Shown: piece by piece, positions 60,659 to 64,000 of the stretch | How the letters are laid out: each line of letters begins with the position of its first letter | How positions within the stretch are numbered: the stretch's first letter is position 1 | Source of the DNA: Pseudoalteromonas gelatinilytica | GTDB lineage: Bacteria > Pseudomonadota > Gammaproteobacteria > Enterobacterales > Alteromonadaceae | Assembly (NCBI RefSeq): GCF_001641615.1 | Contig: NZ_LRRU01000020.1 | Span: forward strand, 640,525 to 704,524 | DNA: 64,000 nt | Direction of reading: 5' to 3' | Notes under the pieces: model-generated | What the model was told of the DNA's origin: nothing | The model's input: only the letters and a program-made list of their open reading frames with translations | Databases searched by the model: none | Program-made: the position numbers and the translations under genes

Positions 60659-62677
60659 TTACATTGAAAAATGCTCTTTTGCAGTTGCTATTGCTTGTTC
60701 AATGGCCGTGTTTTTAACAGGTTTTGAAACAAATAAATCCATTCCAGCTTGTTTGCAGGCTGCCTTATCATCTGCAGAGGTGTTGGCTGTTAAAGCGATG
60801 ATATAGGTTTTATCCGTTGGGCAGATTTGCTCCTCTCTTAAAATACGGGTTGCTTCAATACCATCCATTTCAGGCATTACACAATCCATAAAAATTAGAT
60901 TGTAATTGTTTTGCTTACACTTATTTATCGCATCAATCCCATCGCAGGCATAATCGGCCGTTAAACCTAATTTCTCAAGATGCGCTTTCAAAACAAATCG
61001 ATTTATTTGATTGTCATCAACAACCAGTATTGATAGAGGCAAGGTTGAAAAGTCGATATCACAGGTAAGTAGCGCATCATGTGATTGTGGCTGCCCGAGC
61101 TTTAGAGGTAGTTGAATATCAAAACAACTGCCTTTTTGATATTCGCTACTGACCTGTATTGTGCCACCCATATAATCAATCAGTTCTTTGACAATAGCGA
61201 GCCCAAGGCCTGTTCCGCCTTGCTTACGCTCTTTTGTAACCTCTTGTGTAAAGGGTGAAAATAGCGATTTCATAAAGCTCTCGGTCATCCCTATTCCTGT
61301 ATCGCTAACCTGTAAATGAAGGCTCACATCACCATCATGATGTTTAGCAGATACCTTAAGCTTTATTTCACCCTGCTCAGTAAACTTTAACGCGTTACTC
61401 AGTAAGTTTGAGGCTATTTGAGTGAGTCGAGTATTGTCACAATAAATCCAACATTCATCACTAATATCAATGTCGACGTCAAAATTGAGATTCTTTTCCT
61501 GGTATAAAGGTAAATATAATGACGCAAGATCAACAAAGATTGTTTTTAGTAAAAAGTGACTAGGCTCTAATTTGAGTTCACCATGATTTATCTTAGAAAA
61601 GTCGAGCACTTCGTTGATGATGTTTAACAAAATATCAGCACTTCGTAGTGCAACTTTGAGTTTTTCTTCTCGCTTTTGCTCTGACTTTTCATAAAGTAAA
61701 GTCGTTAGCATGCCTGTAATGCCATTTAACGGCGTGCGCAGTTCATGGCTAATTTTAGCCAGCAAGATACTGCGATCTTCAAGTGTACGTTCAGCATCCG
61801 CTTTTTGCTTTTTAAGCTCTTCACGAAGTAGCACCTCTTTCGTGACATCTTGAAAAGTACCAATTAAACGAATGCATTGCCCGTTTTCAAATTCAGCTTC
61901 GCCATACGTTGAAACCCATATAGGATTCCCTTTTGCTGTGATGAGCTGAATTTCGATATTCCAATCTTTACCCTGCTCGATTGCTTCTTGGACTACGTGT
62001 TGTATTGCATCACGACTTTCACCTTCTTTATAAAACTCAATGGCCGTTTCAAGATTAGGGGAATAATCTGCAGGGACTTCGTGGATAGCTTTCGTTTGCT
62101 TGCTCCAGTACAATTTACTGGCCAACAAATCGAGTTCCCATGAACCAATTCGAGCGACCTCTTCCACTTGCGCCAGCATGTAGTTTTTTTTCAATAACCG
62201 TTCAGATGAAGCATTTCGTGCCAATTCATTCCCTAACCACTGAGCAAATAGCTCAACATAATCATGGGACTCTTCACTAAATGGCTCTGATACATTCGGG
62301 GCAGAGAAGTTAACTGTACCAAATACTTTTTTGCCAACATAAATAGGTGCACCTATGTATGACTCAAGTTGGAAATTTACATAACAAGGGTGCTGTGCAA
62401 TATGGCTTTTTGATGCATGATGAAACGACAAAGCCTTGTTCGCTTCAAGAGTATGAGTACAATAGGTTCCCTCAATATCAAACTGCGTTCCAACAGCAAT
62501 CGCATCATCAGGTGCAACCACATGAATGACCGTATAGAGCTTGTCATCAACTTGACTCACAATCGCAAATTCGAGTTCGAAAACATCTAAACCAAATTGC
62601 AGTAACTTGACTACTTTACTAGAAAAATCAATTTCTTGGTTTGATACTATATCGTGAAATTGGCGCAGAAAGTTCAA
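60659..62677 (-). CDS. Cytoplasmic GAF-PAS hybrid histidine kinase
   Basis: 672-residue soluble protein: GAF domain (residues about 20-160), PAS domain with the PAC tail (about 175-290: 'RIGSWELDLLASKLYWSKQT', 'WVSTYGEAEFENGQCIRLIG'), a coiled segment, HisKA with the histidine in 'AKISHELRTP', HATPase ('NLLSNALKFTEQG', 'DTGIGM', 'GGTGLGLAIV'), and a receiver with the phospho-aspartate in 'NLIFMDCVMPEMDG'. The start is TTG at 62677, supported by AGGGAG five bases upstream. It lies 121 bases upstream of the binding-protein gene and on the same strand, so it may belong to the same signalling unit. Confidence 0.92.
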   Translation of the reverse strand: MNFLRQFHDIVSNQEIDFSSKVVKLLQFGLDVFELEFAIVSQVDDKLYTVIHVVAPDDAIAVGTQFDIEGTYCTHTLEANKALSFHHASKSHIAQHPCYVNFQLESYIGAPIYVGKKVFGTVNFSAPNVSEPFSEESHDYVELFAQWLGNELARNASSERLLKKNYMLAQVEEVARIGSWELDLLASKLYWSKQTKAIHEVPADYSPNLETAIEFYKEGESRDAIQHVVQEAIEQGKDWNIEIQLITAKGNPIWVSTYGEAEFENGQCIRLIGTFQDVTKEVLLREELKKQKADAERTLEDRSILLAKISHELRTPLNGITGMLTTLLYEKSEQKREEKLKVALRSADILLNIINEVLDFSKINHGELKLEPSHFLLKTIFVDLASLYLPLYQEKNLNFDVDIDISDECWIYCDNTRLTQIASNLLSNALKFTEQGEIKLKVSAKHHDGDVSLHLQVSDTGIGMTESFMKSLFSPFTQEVTKERKQGGTGLGLAIVKELIDYMGGTIQVSSEYQKGSCFDIQLPLKLGQPQSHDALLTCDIDFSTLPLSILVVDDNQINRFVLKAHLEKLGLTADYACDGIDAINKCKQNNYNLIFMDCVMPEMDGIEATRILREEQICPTDKTYIIALTANTSADDKAACKQAGMDLFVSKPVKNTAIEQAIATAKEHFSM

Positions 62678-62802
62678 CCTAGCTCCCTAGTTATACGAAT
62701 TTTATTTTGCTCTAAAGAAGCATACCAAGAATTTCAAATAACAACAGCAGGAATCATAATTTAAGATTGAATTTGTATTATTAATAATGATTTTCACTTA
62801 TT

Positions 62803-62828
62803 AAAAAGCCCCTTAAAAAGGGGCTTTT
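62803..62828 (-). terminator. Terminator of the GlyGly-CTERM protein gene
   Basis: Stem AAAAGCCCCTT / AAGGGGCTTTT with a three-base loop, followed on the minus strand by a short T-rich end, 10 bases after the stop codon. Confidence 0.85.
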
Positions 62829-62838
62829 CTTAGCTCTT

Positions 62839-64000
62839 TTAGTGTCTGTATACTCGCCTTCTATAAACGAAAGGTAACAGAGCAATTAGAAATACAAAAA
62901 CGCCACCGCTACTAGACTCAGTTTTATCACCATTGCTACTAGTAGTTACATTTTTGACAGTAACATCTATTGATTGTTCTGTCGTTCCTTCTCCATCCGA
63001 AACAACTACTTTGAATCTGATTAACGAATCCACTGAGACAGTTGGAGATTTAAATTTTAACGTTTGAGAAGTAGATTGAAGAATATCAGCTTGAAGCCCT
63101 TGCGTTTGCGTCCAATTGTAAGTTAATGACTGTGATTCTTTATCTGTCGCAGAAACAGTAATCACACCTTCTGCATTCTCATTAACTGTATAACTATTAG
63201 CAAGTTCAATTGTTGGCAATTGGTTTACATGCATGAATAAAACAGATTGCTCATGAACAAATTCCTCGTAACCATCGTTAATGGTTAAAGAAATTGTTTC
63301 CTGCTTCGACTCTAAAAGCTCAGACACTTTCAAGATTGCTATACTTTCATTCTGGTTTTCGATAGTAACTTCGGGTATCGAAATAGCCCAGTGATACGTT
63401 AATTCATCTGCGTCACTATCTGATGTGCCTGACGCATCTAGAACGAAAGTATGCAGCTCTTCTATCGTTTCTGGAATAATAAGAGATAATGTTGGTGCGC
63501 TATTAAGACTTTCTTGTGCAAGTTTTGCGACAACCTCAACAAAACCATTTTTCACGCCGTCTAAGTCAAATTCACTACCATCTTCAATCCTAATCACTGA
63601 ACAATTACTGCACTCAGAACTAAACTCGCTGCTTGCAATTATCTCTACCGATTTCCAACCACTTAACGTTAGTACGCGTGCTTGTAGCTCATCGCTCAAT
63701 AAAGCGTTTTCAAGCATTGGTAAAGCAAGGTCTACTGATTCTGTGCGCTGAGCGAGCTCAACATTAATGTTTATCATGTCACTCTTCAATTGGAAGTGAG
63801 GATCTTCAACCCTCATCTCGGTGAAGGCATCAAGCAACATCTCTTCAGATACATTCATATTTTCTATGAAGTGCTCACTGTGAGTGCGAATAACGTCACC
63901 TGCTCTGATGATATGGAAAACATTGTTCGTATGTACATAAGAATCAGATGCGAGTACCCCCTTCGAGGTGTTTGCTGAATTATCTAAGAAATCAACAATC
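62839..64000 (-). CDS. Surface protein with GlyGly-CTERM sorting signal, C-terminal part
   Basis: The reading frame is open from 62839 through the window edge at 64000, so this is only the C-terminal part, at least 387 residues. Two PKD/cadherin-like domains are readable ('FVLDASGTSDSDADELTYHW', 'SYTVNENAEGVITVSATDKE'). The C-terminus 'SSSGGVFVFLIALLPFVYRRR' is a GlyGly-CTERM signal, the substrate mark for rhombosortase and the type II secretion route known in Vibrio and Shewanella. Two close cysteines ('SECSNCSV') occur in the middle. The N-terminal catalytic or binding part is outside the window, so its function cannot be stated. Confidence 0.75.
   Translation of the reverse strand, partial: IVDFLDNSANTSKGVLASDSYVHTNNVFHIIRAGDVIRTHSEHFIENMNVSEEMLLDAFTEMRVEDPHFQLKSDMININVELAQRTESVDLALPMLENALLSDELQARVLTLSGWKSVEIIASSEFSSECSNCSVIRIEDGSEFDLDGVKNGFVEVVAKLAQESLNSAPTLSLIIPETIEELHTFVLDASGTSDSDADELTYHWAISIPEVTIENQNESIAILKVSELLESKQETISLTINDGYEEFVHEQSVLFMHVNQLPTIELANSYTVNENAEGVITVSATDKESQSLTYNWTQTQGLQADILQSTSQTLKFKSPTVSVDSLIRFKVVVSDGEGTTEQSIDVTVKNVTTSSNGDKTESSSGGVFVFLIALLPFVYRRRVYRH

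Overview
The window reads as a chromosomal segment of a marine gammaproteobacterium of the order Alteromonadales, most likely Pseudoalteromonas or a close relative. This rests on several things seen together: the AT-rich composition, a TonB-dependent receptor/tryptophan-halogenase maltodextrin locus, a monomeric NADP-isocitrate dehydrogenase, the trxB-aat-bpt-infA / clpA-clpS / cspD neighbourhood, a VolA/Pla-1-type surface lipase and a GlyGly-CTERM protein. The genus is inferred from gene content, not from a marker search. I see no phage, integrase, insertion sequence, CRISPR array, rRNA or tRNA.

Layout. 1-4545: end of an ATM1-type ABC exporter, a YeeN-type YebC regulator, a leucine-rich-repeat protein kinase, a membrane sterol-desaturase-family hydroxylase and a small secreted protein. 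4617-10664: Entner-Doudoroff block, edd-eda-gap, followed by glk plus a LacI-family repressor; three perfect 14-bp palindromes (TGACACCGGTGTCA) sit on the two promoters. 11080-12099: a second LacI-family regulator. 12292-16246: an OsmC-YcaO fusion, a periplasmic binding-protein-like gene, and overlapping RcsF-like and phospholipase-A2-like genes. 16446-31812: alpha-glucan locus with esterase, GH15 glucoamylase, MFS maltose transporter, GH13 amylase, cyclomaltodextrinase, flavin-dependent halogenase, TonB-dependent receptor and cytoplasmic alpha-glucosidase. A second operator type (TGCATACGTATKCA) occurs at three of its promoters and in front of the second LacI-type regulator.

The two carbohydrate blocks form one inferred pathway. 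Maltodextrin enters by the TonB receptor, is cut in the periplasm by GH13/GH15 enzymes, crosses the inner membrane by the MFS carrier, is cut to glucose in the cytoplasm, phosphorylated by Glk and degraded by Edd/Eda/GAPDH. The shared region 10665-11079 carries both operator types.

31871-46431: a MITE-like palindromic repeat abutting yqhA, small membrane/secreted proteins, an AhpD-like protein, topA, a large Ig-repeat lipoprotein, a dicarboxylate/amino-acid symporter, sohB, the VolA-like lipase and yciK. 46492-56786: core genes pssA, trxB, aat, bpt, infA, clpA, clpS, cspD and icd. 56983-62677: signalling cluster with a Tat-exported PotD-like binding protein nine bases upstream of a membrane hybrid histidine kinase, with a second GAF-PAS hybrid kinase upstream of both and no ABC permease. 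62839-64000: C-terminal part of a GlyGly-CTERM surface protein that runs off the window.

The observations I rate highest are the binding-protein/hybrid-kinase pair, the halogenase embedded in the glucan locus, the dual-operator wiring with a terminator-like hairpin in the glk leader, the LRR-kinase, the RcsF-like/PLA2-like pair and the dispersed palindromic repeat.
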